This document shows positions 45,982-55,017 of a DNA stretch of 64,000 nt, piece after piece. A program made the translations under genes and the position numbers. The stretch is from Pseudomonas kilonensis (lineage in GTDB: Bacteria > Pseudomonadota > Gammaproteobacteria > Pseudomonadales > Pseudomonadaceae), in NCBI RefSeq assembly GCF_001269885.1, contig NZ_LHVH01000017.1, positions 372,001-436,000 on the forward strand, in the 5' to 3' direction. The notes under the pieces were generated by a model. That model worked only from the letters and a program-made list of their open reading frames with translations. It was not told the origin of the DNA and searched no databases. Positions within the stretch are counted from its first letter, which is position 1. Every line of letters starts with the position of its first letter.

Positions 45982-47172
45982 TCAGTTATCGGAGCGCTGC
46001 CCCACCAAGCTATCCACCGATGGCACCCGAGTATCACTTTCCATCTGGGTATCGTGTTCGATCTGATGACTGAAGCGGTCCAGCGAGCCTTGGGCCGGTT
46101 GCGCGTCGCTGGCGAACACCGGCGGGCTGAGGATGTAGGCGCCGAGCAGGCGACTGAGGGCGGCCAGGCTGTCGATGTGGGTGCGTTCGTAGCCATGGGT
46201 GGCGTCGCAGCCGAAGGCGAGCAGGGCGGTGCGAATGTCGTGGCCGGCGGTAATGGCTGAATGGGCATCGCTGAAGTAGTAGCGGAACAGGTCGCGGCGT
46301 GCCGGTACGTCGTTTTCCTTGGCCAGTTTCAGCAAGTGTCGCGACAGGTGATAGTCGTAAGGGCCTCCGGAGTCCTGCATCGCCACGCTGACTGCATGTT
46401 CGCTTGAGTGTTGGCCAGGGGCGACGGGCGCGATGTCGATGCCGACGAATTCGCTGACATCCCAGGGCAGTGCGGCGGCCGCACCGCTGCCGGTTTCCTC
46501 GGTGATGGTGAACAGTGGGTGACAATCGATCAGCAGTTCTTCACCGCTGTCGACAATCGCCTTGAGCGCCGCCAGCAACGCCGCGACCCCAGCCTTGTCG
46601 TCCAGGTGCCGGGCGCTGATATGGCCACTTTCGGTGAATTCCGGCAAGGGATCGAAGGCGACGTAATCGCCGATGCCCACCCCCAGGGTTTCGCAATCGG
46701 CGCGGGTGGCGCAATAAGCGTCCAGGCGCAGCTCGATGTGGTCCCAACTGATGGACAGTTCATCCACGGCGGTATTGAACGCGTGCCCGGATGCCATCAA
46801 CGGCAGCACGCTGCCACGGATCACGCCGGTGTCGGTGAACAGGCTGACCCGGCTGCCTTCGGCAAAACGGCTGGACCAGCAACCCACCGGCGCCAGGGTC
46901 AGGCGGCCGTTGTCCTTGATGGCCCGCACCGAGGCACCGATGGTATCCAGGTGCGCCGACACGGCCCGGTCGGGGCTGCTCTTGCGCCCCTTGAGCGTGG
47001 CGCGGATCGTGCCACGGCGGGTCATTTCAAAAGCGATACCCAGCTCTTCGAGCCGCTCGGCGACGTAGCGCACGATGGTGTCGGTAAAGCCGGTAGGGCT
47101 GGGAATGGCGAGCATCTCCAGCAGGACCTTTTGCAGGTATTCGAGATCCGGTTCGGGAATTTTGCTGATCAT
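45982..47172 (-). CDS. M42 family peptidase of the NAGGN osmolyte system
   Basis: 396 residues. Zinc ligand motifs of M42/M28 aminopeptidases are visible: VSAHLDTIG, HLDDKAGVAALLAAL, and FTITEETGSGAA. The gene lies downstream of the NAGGN amidotransferase and synthetase genes on the same strand, the arrangement in which this peptidase subgroup is regularly found; it may process or recycle the dipeptide osmolyte. A 206-base gap with a large hairpin separates it from the synthetase gene. Confidence 0.9.
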   Translation of the reverse strand: MISKIPEPDLEYLQKVLLEMLAIPSPTGFTDTIVRYVAERLEELGIAFEMTRRGTIRATLKGRKSSPDRAVSAHLDTIGASVRAIKDNGRLTLAPVGCWSSRFAEGSRVSLFTDTGVIRGSVLPLMASGHAFNTAVDELSISWDHIELRLDAYCATRADCETLGVGIGDYVAFDPLPEFTESGHISARHLDDKAGVAALLAALKAIVDSGEELLIDCHPLFTITEETGSGAAAALPWDVSEFVGIDIAPVAPGQHSSEHAVSVAMQDSGGPYDYHLSRHLLKLAKENDVPARRDLFRYYFSDAHSAITAGHDIRTALLAFGCDATHGYERTHIDSLAALSRLLGAYILSPPVFASDAQPAQGSLDRFSHQIEHDTQMESDTRVPSVDSLVGQRSDN

Positions 47173-47213
47173 GGAAACTCCTCACGGAACATTAAGTTGA
47201 AATAGGGAAACCT

Positions 47214-47369
47214 TGTGGCCAGAGATTGCTCCCGCTGGGCTCTGTAGGAGCTGTCGAGCGAAGCGAGGCTGCGATCTTTCCCCAAACACTTGAGTCCCAG
47301 GTGAAAGATCAAAAGATCGCAGGCTTCGCCAGCTCCTACAGAGTCCAGCGCGAGCAATCTCTGGCCACA
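47214..47369. repeat. 156-bp imperfect palindrome between synthetase and peptidase genes
   Basis: Outer arms TGTGGCCAGAGATTGCTC and GAGCAATCTCTGGCCACA are perfect; inside, CTCTGTAGGAGCTG pairs with CAGCTCCTACAGAG, and CTGCGATCTTT with a GATCGCAG-containing arm. The TAGGAGCTG unit is a second Pseudomonas REP family. It lies inside the presumed NAGGN operon. Confidence 0.85.
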
Positions 47370-47378
47370 GAAGCAGGG

Positions 47379-49124
47379 CTAAGCCACCGGCTGGCTATGG
47401 GGAAACAACAAATCCACAAAGCGCTCGGCGGTGGGTTGTGGTTCGTGGTTGGCCAGGCCTGCGCGTTCGTTGGCTTCGATGAACACGTACTCGGGTTGCT
47501 CGGCCGCCGGCACCAACAGGTCGAGGCCGACCATGGGGATGTCCAGCGCCCGTGCGGCGCGTACCGCCGCATCAGCGAGGGTCGGATGCAGGATGCCGGT
47601 GACATCCTCCAGCACGCCGCCGGTATGCAGGTTCGCCGTACGCCGTACGAACAGGTGTTCCCCAGCGGGTAGCACGCTGTCGTAGTCGAACCCCGCCGCG
47701 CTGAGCGTGCGCAGGGTCTCGGCATCCATCGGGATTTTGCTTTCGCCGCCCGTGGCCGCTTGCCGTCGGCGGCTCTGGGCTTCGATCAACGCACCGATGG
47801 TGTGCCGGCCATCGCCGATCACCTCCGCCGGGCGCCGGATCGCCGCCGCCACCACTTCAAAACCGATCACCAGGATGCGCAGGTCCAGCCCCTCGTGGAA
47901 ACTTTCCAGCAAGACCTGGCTATCGAACTGCCGGGCCGCTTCGATGGCGTTCTGTACCTCCTCGATGGTGCGCAGATCCACCGCCACGCCTTGGCCCTGT
48001 TCACCGTCCAGCGGCTTGACCACCACCCGTTCGTGCTCGTCGAGAAACGCCAGGTTGTCATCGGCATTGCCCGCCAACTGTTGGGCCGGCAGGTTCAGGC
48101 CGGCGTTTTTCAGCACTTTGTGCGTCAGGCTTTTGTTCTGGCACAGCGTCATGCTGATGGCGCTGGTCAGGTCGCTCAAGGATTCGCGGCATCGGACCCG
48201 GCGGCTGCCATGGACCAGGGTAAACAAGCCGGCCTCGGCATCGTCCACCTGCACGTCAATGCCTCGGCGGTGAGCTTCTTCGACAATTATTCGCGCATAA
48301 GGATTGAACTGCGCTTCGGGGCCTGGCCCCAGGAACAACGGCTGGTTAATGCCGTTCTTGCGTTTGATGGCGAAGGTCGAAAGATTGCGAAAGCCGAGTT
48401 TGGCGTAGAGGTTCTTCGCCAGGCGATTGTCGTGTAACACCGACAGGTCGAGGTAACTCAAGCCACGGCTCATGAAATGCTCGATGAGATGACGCACCAG
48501 CACTTCGCCAACACCGGGCCGCGGACATTGCGGGTCCACGGCCAGGCACCAGAGGCTGCACCCGTTTTCCGGGTCGTTGAAGGCCTTCTGGTGATTCAGG
48601 CCCATGACGCTGCCGATCACCGCACCGGTGTCGTCATCTTCGGCCAGCCAGTAGACCGGGCCGCCCTCATGGCGCGGGGTCAGGCGCAGCGGGTCGATGG
48701 GCAACATGCCCCGGGCCTGGTAGAGCTGGTTGATGGCCTGCCAGTCGGTCTCGCTCTGGGCCCGGCGAATCCGGAAACCGCGAAACACCCGGGTGGACGG
48801 GCGATAGTCGCTGAACCACAGGCGCAAGGTGTCGGACGGATCGAGGAACAGTTGTGCCGGTTCCAGCCCCAGTACTTGCTGGGGCGCGGCCACGTACAAG
48901 GCAATGTCGCGTTCGCCGGGTTGTTCGTTGAGCAGTTCCTGGGCCAGGCTTGCCGGGTCCGGGAAGGTATGGCCGATCAACAGTCGGCCCCAGCCGCAAT
49001 GCACCGCGATCGGGTCGGCGCCCAATTCGCTGCCGTCTTCGGCCAGGCGTGCCTGCAGGCGTTCGTAGGAGGGCGCCTGGCCGCGCAAGAGGCGTTGGTT
49101 GTGAACGGTTGCGTGAGGTTTCAT
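47379..49124 (-). CDS. ngg: N-acetylglutaminylglutamine synthetase (GNAT/ATP-grasp fusion)
   Basis: 581 residues. An N-terminal region with a GNAT acetyltransferase domain (about 95-260; LAVDPQCPRPGVGEVLVRHL) is fused to a C-terminal ATP-grasp ligase (about 290-575; VVKPLDGEQGQGVAVDL, VFIEANERAGL). It would acetylate and join two glutamines, giving N-acetylglutaminylglutamine, which the adjacent amidotransferase converts to the amide osmolyte NAGGN. It starts 3 bases after asnO. Confidence 0.92.
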   Translation of the reverse strand: MKPHATVHNQRLLRGQAPSYERLQARLAEDGSELGADPIAVHCGWGRLLIGHTFPDPASLAQELLNEQPGERDIALYVAAPQQVLGLEPAQLFLDPSDTLRLWFSDYRPSTRVFRGFRIRRAQSETDWQAINQLYQARGMLPIDPLRLTPRHEGGPVYWLAEDDDTGAVIGSVMGLNHQKAFNDPENGCSLWCLAVDPQCPRPGVGEVLVRHLIEHFMSRGLSYLDLSVLHDNRLAKNLYAKLGFRNLSTFAIKRKNGINQPLFLGPGPEAQFNPYARIIVEEAHRRGIDVQVDDAEAGLFTLVHGSRRVRCRESLSDLTSAISMTLCQNKSLTHKVLKNAGLNLPAQQLAGNADDNLAFLDEHERVVVKPLDGEQGQGVAVDLRTIEEVQNAIEAARQFDSQVLLESFHEGLDLRILVIGFEVVAAAIRRPAEVIGDGRHTIGALIEAQSRRRQAATGGESKIPMDAETLRTLSAAGFDYDSVLPAGEHLFVRRTANLHTGGVLEDVTGILHPTLADAAVRAARALDIPMVGLDLLVPAAEQPEYVFIEANERAGLANHEPQPTAERFVDLLFPHSQPVA

Positions 49125-49127
49125 CGA

Positions 49128-50900
49128 TCAGATTCCTTGCTCGCTGAGCCACAGGTTCAGCGCCGCCAGTTGCCACAGCCGCGAGCCGCGCAATGGCGTG
49201 AGCTGGCCGTTGGGGTCGGTCAGCAGGCGGTCGAGCATGGCCGGGTTGAACAGGCCGCGGTCCTGGCTCGGGTCCAGCAGCAGCTCGCGAACCCAGGCCA
49301 GGGTGTTGCCTTCCAGGTGCTTGAGGCCTGGCACCGGGAAATAGCCTTTCTTGCGGTCGATCACCTCGCCGGGGATCACCCGCCGGGCGGCTTCCTTGAG
49401 CACCTGCTTGCCGCCATCGGGCAGCTTGAACTTCGCTGGGACCCGCGCCGAGAGTTCCACCAGGCGGTAGTCCAGGAAGGGCGTGCGCGCTTCCAGGCCC
49501 CAGGCCATGGTCATGTTGTCGACACGCTTGACCGGGTCGTCCACCAGCATCACGGTGCTGTCCAGGCGCAGGGCCTTGTCTACCGCCGCATCGGCCCCGG
49601 GCTGGGCGAAATGTTCTTTGACGAAGTCACCGGCCGCGTCGTTGGCCGTCAGCCATTTGGGCTGCACGGTGGCGGCATATTCTTCGTAGCTGCGGTCGAA
49701 GAACGCGGCGCGATAGGCCGCGTACGGATCGCTGGCGCCATCGACCTGCGGGTACCAGTGGTAACCGGCGAACAGCTCGTCGGCGCCCTGGCCGCTTTGC
49801 ACCACTTTGCAGTGCTTGGCCACTTCCCGCGACAGCAGGTAGAAGGCGATGCAGTCGTGGCTGACCATCGGTTCGCTCATGGCACGGAACGCTGCCGGCA
49901 GTTGCTCGATGATCTCTTTTTCGTCGATACGCAGTTGGTGGTGGCGGGTGCCGTAGTGCTTGGCGATCAGGTCCGAATACTGGAACTCGTCACCGCGCTC
50001 GCCGCCAGCATCCTGGAAACCGATAGAGAAGGTCGACAGGTCCTCTACACCGACTTCCCGCAGCAGGCCCACGAGCATGCTCGAATCCACGCCACCGGAA
50101 AGCAGTACGCCGACATCCACGGCGGCGCGTTGGCGAATGGCGACCGCTTCACGGGTGCTGTCGAGCACGCGATCGATCCAGTCTTCCAGGTTCAGGTGCT
50201 GTTCGTCGGCTCGAGGGCCGTAGGGCAGGGTCCACCAGGTTTTCTGCTCGGTGCTGCCGTCGGCTTCGATGCGCATCCAGGTGGCGGGCGGCAGTTTTTC
50301 AACACCGGCCAGCAAGGTGCGGGGCGCCGGGACCACCGCGTGGAAATTCAGGTAATGGTTGAGAGCCACCGGGTCGAGCATCGGGTTGATGTCGCCGCCC
50401 TTGAGCAGCGCCGGCAACGCCGAGGCGAAACGCAGCCGCTGGCCGGTGCGTGACAGGTACAGCGGCTTGACGCCGAGGCGGTCGCGGGCGATGAACAGCC
50501 GCTTGGCATCGCGCTCCCAGATGGCGAAGGCGAACATGCCGTTGAGCTTGGGCAGCAGCGCTTCGCCCCAGGCGTGGTAGCCCTTGAGCAGCACTTCGGT
50601 GTCACCACCGGAATAGAAGCTGTAGCCCAGGCCTTCGAGTTCGCTGCGCAGTTCCGGGTAGTTGTAGATCGCGCCGTTGAAGGCCAGGGACAGGCCCAGT
50701 TGGTTGTCGATCATCGGCTGGGCCGAGCCGTCCGACAGGTCCATGATTTTCAGGCGCCGATGGCCCAGGGCAATCGGCCCCTGGCTATGAAAACCCCAGG
50801 CGTCGGGGCCGCGAGGGGCCAGGTGATGGGTGATTCGCTCTACGGCCGCAAGGTCCGCAGGTTGTTGATCGAAACGTAACTCTCCAGCTAATCCGCACAT
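49128..50900 (-). CDS. asnO: N-acetylglutaminylglutamine amidotransferase (AsnB/AsnO type)
   Basis: 590 residues. MCGLAGELRF gives the Ntn-type glutaminase with catalytic Cys2; the asparagine-synthetase-like domain has the PP-loop LLSGGVDSSMLVG and the family segment VDNMTMAWGLEARTPFLDY. It transfers amide nitrogen from glutamine to N-acetylglutaminylglutamine, giving the osmoprotectant NAGGN made by Pseudomonas under salt stress. It is the first gene of the NAGGN unit. Confidence 0.93.
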   Translation of the reverse strand: MCGLAGELRFDQQPADLAAVERITHHLAPRGPDAWGFHSQGPIALGHRRLKIMDLSDGSAQPMIDNQLGLSLAFNGAIYNYPELRSELEGLGYSFYSGGDTEVLLKGYHAWGEALLPKLNGMFAFAIWERDAKRLFIARDRLGVKPLYLSRTGQRLRFASALPALLKGGDINPMLDPVALNHYLNFHAVVPAPRTLLAGVEKLPPATWMRIEADGSTEQKTWWTLPYGPRADEQHLNLEDWIDRVLDSTREAVAIRQRAAVDVGVLLSGGVDSSMLVGLLREVGVEDLSTFSIGFQDAGGERGDEFQYSDLIAKHYGTRHHQLRIDEKEIIEQLPAAFRAMSEPMVSHDCIAFYLLSREVAKHCKVVQSGQGADELFAGYHWYPQVDGASDPYAAYRAAFFDRSYEEYAATVQPKWLTANDAAGDFVKEHFAQPGADAAVDKALRLDSTVMLVDDPVKRVDNMTMAWGLEARTPFLDYRLVELSARVPAKFKLPDGGKQVLKEAARRVIPGEVIDRKKGYFPVPGLKHLEGNTLAWVRELLLDPSQDRGLFNPAMLDRLLTDPNGQLTPLRGSRLWQLAALNLWLSEQGI

Positions 50901-50941
50901 AAGTCCTTACCGGTTTTTCCGTTGGGGAGGGGTCAAGCCGC

Positions 50942-50960
50942 ACCCGCCAAAAGGGCGGGT
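50942..50960. other. Hairpin in the asnO upstream region
   Basis: ACCCGCC-AAAAG-GGCGGGT, a perfect 7-bp stem 41 bases upstream of the asnO ATG. No T-run follows on either strand, so it is not an intrinsic terminator; it may be an mRNA leader structure or a protein site. Confidence 0.35.
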
Positions 50961-51065
50961 ACCCTGAAACTGACCGGAGGGATTGCTGTGAGTTTTAGAT
51001 CGATGCGTTATAAGCCGGCGGGGTAGGGGGCTAGTCTGCCACGGGATTTCAAAGATAAGCGAACC

Positions 51066-51157
51066 TGTGGGAGCTGAGCTTGCTCGCGATGGCGGTGGAT
51101 CAGTCGGCATCTAAGTAGGCTGATCCAACGCCATCGCGAGCAAGCTCAGCTCCCACA
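51066..51157. repeat. REPIN between asnO and mnmC
   Basis: Arms TGTGGGAGCTGAGCTTGCTC and GAGCAAGCTCAGCTCCCACA; inner GCGATGGCGGTGGATCAG pairs with CTGATCCAACGCCATCGC. It sits just downstream of the mnmC stop. Confidence 0.92.
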
Positions 51158-51184
51158 GGGTTAGTGGCGGGTCAATAATCGGTG

Positions 51185-53167
51185 TTAGGCCTTACCCCGA
51201 ATCAATGCCCGCAACGCGAACCGGTTCGGATGGCAGGCTTCGGCCACGCTGCGGGGCAGGGGCAGGGGTTCGTTGTCCAGCCAGGCGGCGATCAGTTCGC
51301 CCGACAGCGGGGCGGTGATCAGGCCGCGGGAGCCGTGGCCGCTGTTGATGTACAGGCCGTCGAGCCACGGGCAGGCAGTGTCCGGCACCTGGCGGGCGTC
51401 CTTGCCGAGGGCCGCATAGGCCTCGGTAAAGGCCTGGCGGTCCGCCAACGGTCCGACAATCGGCAGGTAGTCCGGGCTGGTGCAACGGAACGCCGCGCGA
51501 CCTTCGAGGTGTTCCGGGTCCAGGCTGCCAGCGTTCAGGCGGTCCACCAGGTCTTGGGAGATTTCTTCGAGCATCTGCAGGTTGCCGGCGTGCTCGGCGA
51601 CCGTGGGCGTCAGGTCGTCGCTGTTGAAATCGAAACTGGCGCCCAGGGTGTGCTCGCCCAGTCGCGGCGGAGCCACATAGCCTTCGGCGCACACCACGGT
51701 CGCCAGGCTCTGGCTGCGGCTGGTTTGCGGCAGTCGGGTGATTTGCCCGCGAATGCGCTTGAGCGGCAAGTCGGCGGCCGGTTCGAAACGTTTGATTTCG
51801 GCGGCGCTGGCGAGGATCGCCACCGGAGCGCTGGCCAGGCAGCGTTCGCCGTCCCATGCCTGCCATTGGCCGTCCACGCGGCGCAGTGACAACACTTCAT
51901 GATGGTGCTGCACGTCAATCGTCGTGCCCGAGGCTTGCCAGCGACACAACGCCGGCGGATGCACCCAGCCGCCCTCGGGGTAAAACAGGCCGCCACAGGC
52001 CAGGCCGATGCCGGACCGAAGCTGGGCCTCGGACTGATCGAGGGTATGCAGTAAATCCCTCGGGAACGCCTCGGCCAGTTGCGCCTGACGCTCGGCTTCC
52101 TTGCTGTTGAAGGCCAATTGCAAGACGCCGCAGGCGTCCCAGTCAATGCCGCGTTGCAGTTGCTCCAGCACACGCCGGGTGTAGCCGAAGCCGCTGAGGA
52201 TCATCTGCGATAACGCGGTGCCGTGGGCTGACAGCTTGAGGTACAGCACGCCCTGGGGGTTGCCGGAAGCTTCCTCGGCCAACCCGGCATGACGCTCCAG
52301 CAGCGTCACCTGCCAGCCACGCGCGGCGAGACTCGCGGCACTGGCACAACCGGCCAGGCCGCCACCGATCACCAGGGCCCGGCGTTCGCCGGTTGGCAGC
52401 ACGGGGCGGGCGTACCAGGGTTTTGCTGCAGACGGCGCCGGCGTCTGCTCCGGCCAGCCAAGAAACACACCGCGCAGGATTTCCCACTTATGGCCGATGC
52501 CCGGCGTGCGCTTCATCTTGAAGCCTGCCGCGTTCAGCAAGCGCCGGACCCAACCGGTGCTGGTGAAGGTGCTGAGGGTGGCGTCGGGCGCGGCCAGCCG
52601 GGCCAGTTCGGCGAACAGCTCGGCGGTCCACATCTCGGGGTTCCTGGCCGGCGCAAAACCGTCGAGGAACCAGGCGTCGATCTGCCCGTCCAGTTGCGGC
52701 AACTGCTCCAGGGCATCGCCGATCAACAGGGTCAGCGTCACCCGTCCGTCCGCCAAGACCAGGCGCTGGAAACCCTGATGGATCGCCACGTACTGCTCAA
52801 GCAATTGCTCCGCCTGAAGGCTCAGTTGCGGCCACAAGGCCAGCGCTCGGCGCAGGTCCTCGGGGCTCAAGGGGTACTTCTCGACACTGACAAAATGCAG
52901 ACGAGCGCCTGCCGGTGCACACTGTTCGAACAGTTGCCAGGCGCAGAGGAAATTCAAGCCGGTGCCAAATCCGGTTTCGCCGATCACCAGCCGCCCATCA
53001 TCGGCCAGGGTCGCGAAACGCTCGGCCAGGTTGTTCTGCTCAAGGAATACATAACGGGTTTCTTCCAGCCCCGACTGGTCGGAAAAATACACATCGTCGA
53101 ACACCCGCGAACGCGGGCGACCCTGATCATCCCAGTCGAGTTGGGCGTGTTGCTGGATGGGCGTCAT
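51185..53167 (-). CDS. mnmC: Bifunctional tRNA 5-methylaminomethyl-2-thiouridine synthesis protein MnmC
   Basis: 660 residues from the ATG of MTPIQQHAQL; a TTG 15 bases upstream is possible. The N-terminal SAM methyltransferase (MnmD; GETGFGTGLNFLCAW, DAWFLDGFAPARNPEMW) is fused to a C-terminal FAD oxidoreductase (MnmC1; ALVIGGGLAGCASAASLA, YINSGHGSRGL). The two activities convert cmnm5(s2)U34 via nm5 to mnm5(s2)U34 in tRNA wobble positions. It is transcribed divergently from pap. Confidence 0.96.
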   Translation of the reverse strand: MTPIQQHAQLDWDDQGRPRSRVFDDVYFSDQSGLEETRYVFLEQNNLAERFATLADDGRLVIGETGFGTGLNFLCAWQLFEQCAPAGARLHFVSVEKYPLSPEDLRRALALWPQLSLQAEQLLEQYVAIHQGFQRLVLADGRVTLTLLIGDALEQLPQLDGQIDAWFLDGFAPARNPEMWTAELFAELARLAAPDATLSTFTSTGWVRRLLNAAGFKMKRTPGIGHKWEILRGVFLGWPEQTPAPSAAKPWYARPVLPTGERRALVIGGGLAGCASAASLAARGWQVTLLERHAGLAEEASGNPQGVLYLKLSAHGTALSQMILSGFGYTRRVLEQLQRGIDWDACGVLQLAFNSKEAERQAQLAEAFPRDLLHTLDQSEAQLRSGIGLACGGLFYPEGGWVHPPALCRWQASGTTIDVQHHHEVLSLRRVDGQWQAWDGERCLASAPVAILASAAEIKRFEPAADLPLKRIRGQITRLPQTSRSQSLATVVCAEGYVAPPRLGEHTLGASFDFNSDDLTPTVAEHAGNLQMLEEISQDLVDRLNAGSLDPEHLEGRAAFRCTSPDYLPIVGPLADRQAFTEAYAALGKDARQVPDTACPWLDGLYINSGHGSRGLITAPLSGELIAAWLDNEPLPLPRSVAEACHPNRFALRALIRGKA

Positions 53168-53228
53168 GGCTGGCTCGGTCAAAACTGAGCGGCCATTCTA
53201 GCCGATTGGATTACCTCGTCTGCTTGTC

Positions 53229-53338
53229 GATCGTTCCAACGCTCCGCGTGGGAATGCCTCTACGGACGCTCCGCGTTCGGCTTTTTTGGGACGCGGAGCG
53301 TCCCTGGCTTCATTCCCACGCGGAGCGTTGGAACGATC
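53229..53338. repeat. 110-bp palindrome between mnmC and pap
   Basis: Arms GATCGTTCCAACGCTCCGCG and CGCGGAGCGTTGGAACGATC enclose an inner inverted pair (ACGCTCCGCG / CGCGGAGCGT) and a CTTTTTTGGG centre. It belongs to another Pseudomonas repeat family (GTTCCAACGCTCCGCGTGGG) and lies in a divergent promoter gap. Confidence 0.88.
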
Positions 53339-53396
53339 ACTACGCCGGGCCGCGTCCAATCCGCTAGTCTTGAGCCATCCTTGGAAGGAGCTGCCC

Positions 53397-54914
53397 ATGT
53401 TTGAATCCGCTGAAATCGGTCATGTCATCGATAAAGACACCTTTGAGGCCGAGGTGCCGGCCCTGCGTGAAGCGCTGCTGGAGGCGCAATTCGAGTTGCA
53501 GCAGCAGGGCCGGTTTCCGGTCATCGTGTTGATCAACGGCGTCGAAGGCGCGGGCAAGGGCGAGACGGTGAAGTTGCTCAACGAGTGGATGGACCCGCGG
53601 CTGATCGAAGTGCGCACCTTCGACCAACAGACCGACGAGGAACTGGCGCGGCCTCCGGCATGGCGCTACTGGCGGATGCTGCCGGCCAAGGGGCGCATGG
53701 GGATTTTCTTCGGCAACTGGTACAGCCAGATGCTGCAGGGCCGGGTCCATGGCGAGTTCAAGGACCCGCGGCTCGACCAGGCGATTGCCGGTGCCGAGCG
53801 CCTGGAGAAAATGCTTTGCGATGAAGGCGCGCTGATCTTCAAATTCTGGTTCCACCTCTCCAAGAAACAGATGAAGGCCCGGCTCAAGGGGCTCAAGGAT
53901 GACCCGCTGCACAGCTGGCGCATCAGCCCGCTGGACTGGCAGCAGTCCCAGACCTACGACAAGTTCGTCAAATACGGCGAGCGTGTGCTGCGCCGCACCA
54001 GTCGCGATTACGCGCCGTGGCATGTCATCGAAGGCATGGACAGCTGTTATCGCAGCCTCACCGTCGGGCGGATCCTGCTCGACGGCTTGCGACAGGCCCT
54101 GGACCGGTCGAAGATCAAGCCGCAAAAGGTCAACGTGGCGCCGTTGCCTGCGCTGGACGGCCAGGTCACGCTGCTCGACAGCCTGGACATGACTCGCTGC
54201 CTGGACAAGGCCGACTACGAAGAGCAACTGATCACCGAGCAGGCGCGGTTCGCCGGCCTGCTGCGGGATAAACGCATGCGCCAGCATGCCTTGGTGGCGG
54301 TGTTCGAAGGCAATGACGCGGCAGGCAAGGGCGGGGCGATCCGACGGGTTGCGGCGGCCCTGGACCCGCGCCAATACAGCATCGTGCCGATTGCCGCGCC
54401 CACTGAAGAAGAGCGCGCCCACCCCTACATGTGGCGGTTCTGGCGGCATATTCCCGCGCGGGGCAAGTTCACCATGTTCGACCGCTCCTGGTACGGCCGG
54501 GTGCTGGTGGAGCGGGTCGAAGGGTTTTGCAGCCAGGCCGACTGGCTGCGGGCCTACGGTGAAATCAACGACTTCGAGGAACAGATCGCCGATGCCGGCG
54601 TGGTGGTGGTCAAGTTCTGGCTGGCCATCGACAAGGAAACCCAGCTGGAGCGTTTCCAGGAGCGTGAGGAGATTCCGTTCAAGCGCTTCAAGATCACCGA
54701 GGATGACTGGCGCAACCGCGACAAGTGGGACGCCTACCGCGCGGCGGTGTGCGACATGGTCGACCGCACCAGCACCGAGATTTCCCCTTGGACATTGGTG
54801 GAAGCCAACGACAAGCGCTGGGCGCGGGTCAAGGTGTTGCGCACCCTCAACCAGGCGCTGGAGGCAGCTTTCGAGCGGACTGCAAAGCAGGCTCGCAAGA
54901 ACAAGAAGGGCTAG
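53397..54914 (+). CDS. pap: Polyphosphate:AMP phosphotransferase
   Basis: 505 residues from ATG 53397, with AAGGAG at 7 bases. Two tandem PPK2 domains: the first P-loop is GVEGAGKGETV (about residue 48), the second GNDAAGKGGAIRR (about 304). This doubled (class II PPK2) form phosphorylates AMP to ADP with polyphosphate. Motifs DRSWYGRVLVERV and MVDRTSTEISPWTLVEAND in the second half mark the active domain. It is monocistronic, divergent from mnmC. Confidence 0.94.
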   Translation: MFESAEIGHVIDKDTFEAEVPALREALLEAQFELQQQGRFPVIVLINGVEGAGKGETVKLLNEWMDPRLIEVRTFDQQTDEELARPPAWRYWRMLPAKGRMGIFFGNWYSQMLQGRVHGEFKDPRLDQAIAGAERLEKMLCDEGALIFKFWFHLSKKQMKARLKGLKDDPLHSWRISPLDWQQSQTYDKFVKYGERVLRRTSRDYAPWHVIEGMDSCYRSLTVGRILLDGLRQALDRSKIKPQKVNVAPLPALDGQVTLLDSLDMTRCLDKADYEEQLITEQARFAGLLRDKRMRQHALVAVFEGNDAAGKGGAIRRVAAALDPRQYSIVPIAAPTEEERAHPYMWRFWRHIPARGKFTMFDRSWYGRVLVERVEGFCSQADWLRAYGEINDFEEQIADAGVVVVKFWLAIDKETQLERFQEREEIPFKRFKITEDDWRNRDKWDAYRAAVCDMVDRTSTEISPWTLVEANDKRWARVKVLRTLNQALEAAFERTAKQARKNKKG

Positions 54915-55017
54915 GGCGATGGGGGCGCATACGCGGGGTGAATGATTGTCGCAGTCGGTTATGCAGTGGATTTATGCTCGATTCACTCTCAACCGACTAC
55001 AACAATGAGGTACAGCC

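Noticed and set aside
48477..50453. 658-codon plus-strand frame over the NAGGN genes
   Set aside because: It is antisense to ngg and asnO, which have clear catalytic motifs; no domain is seen in it.
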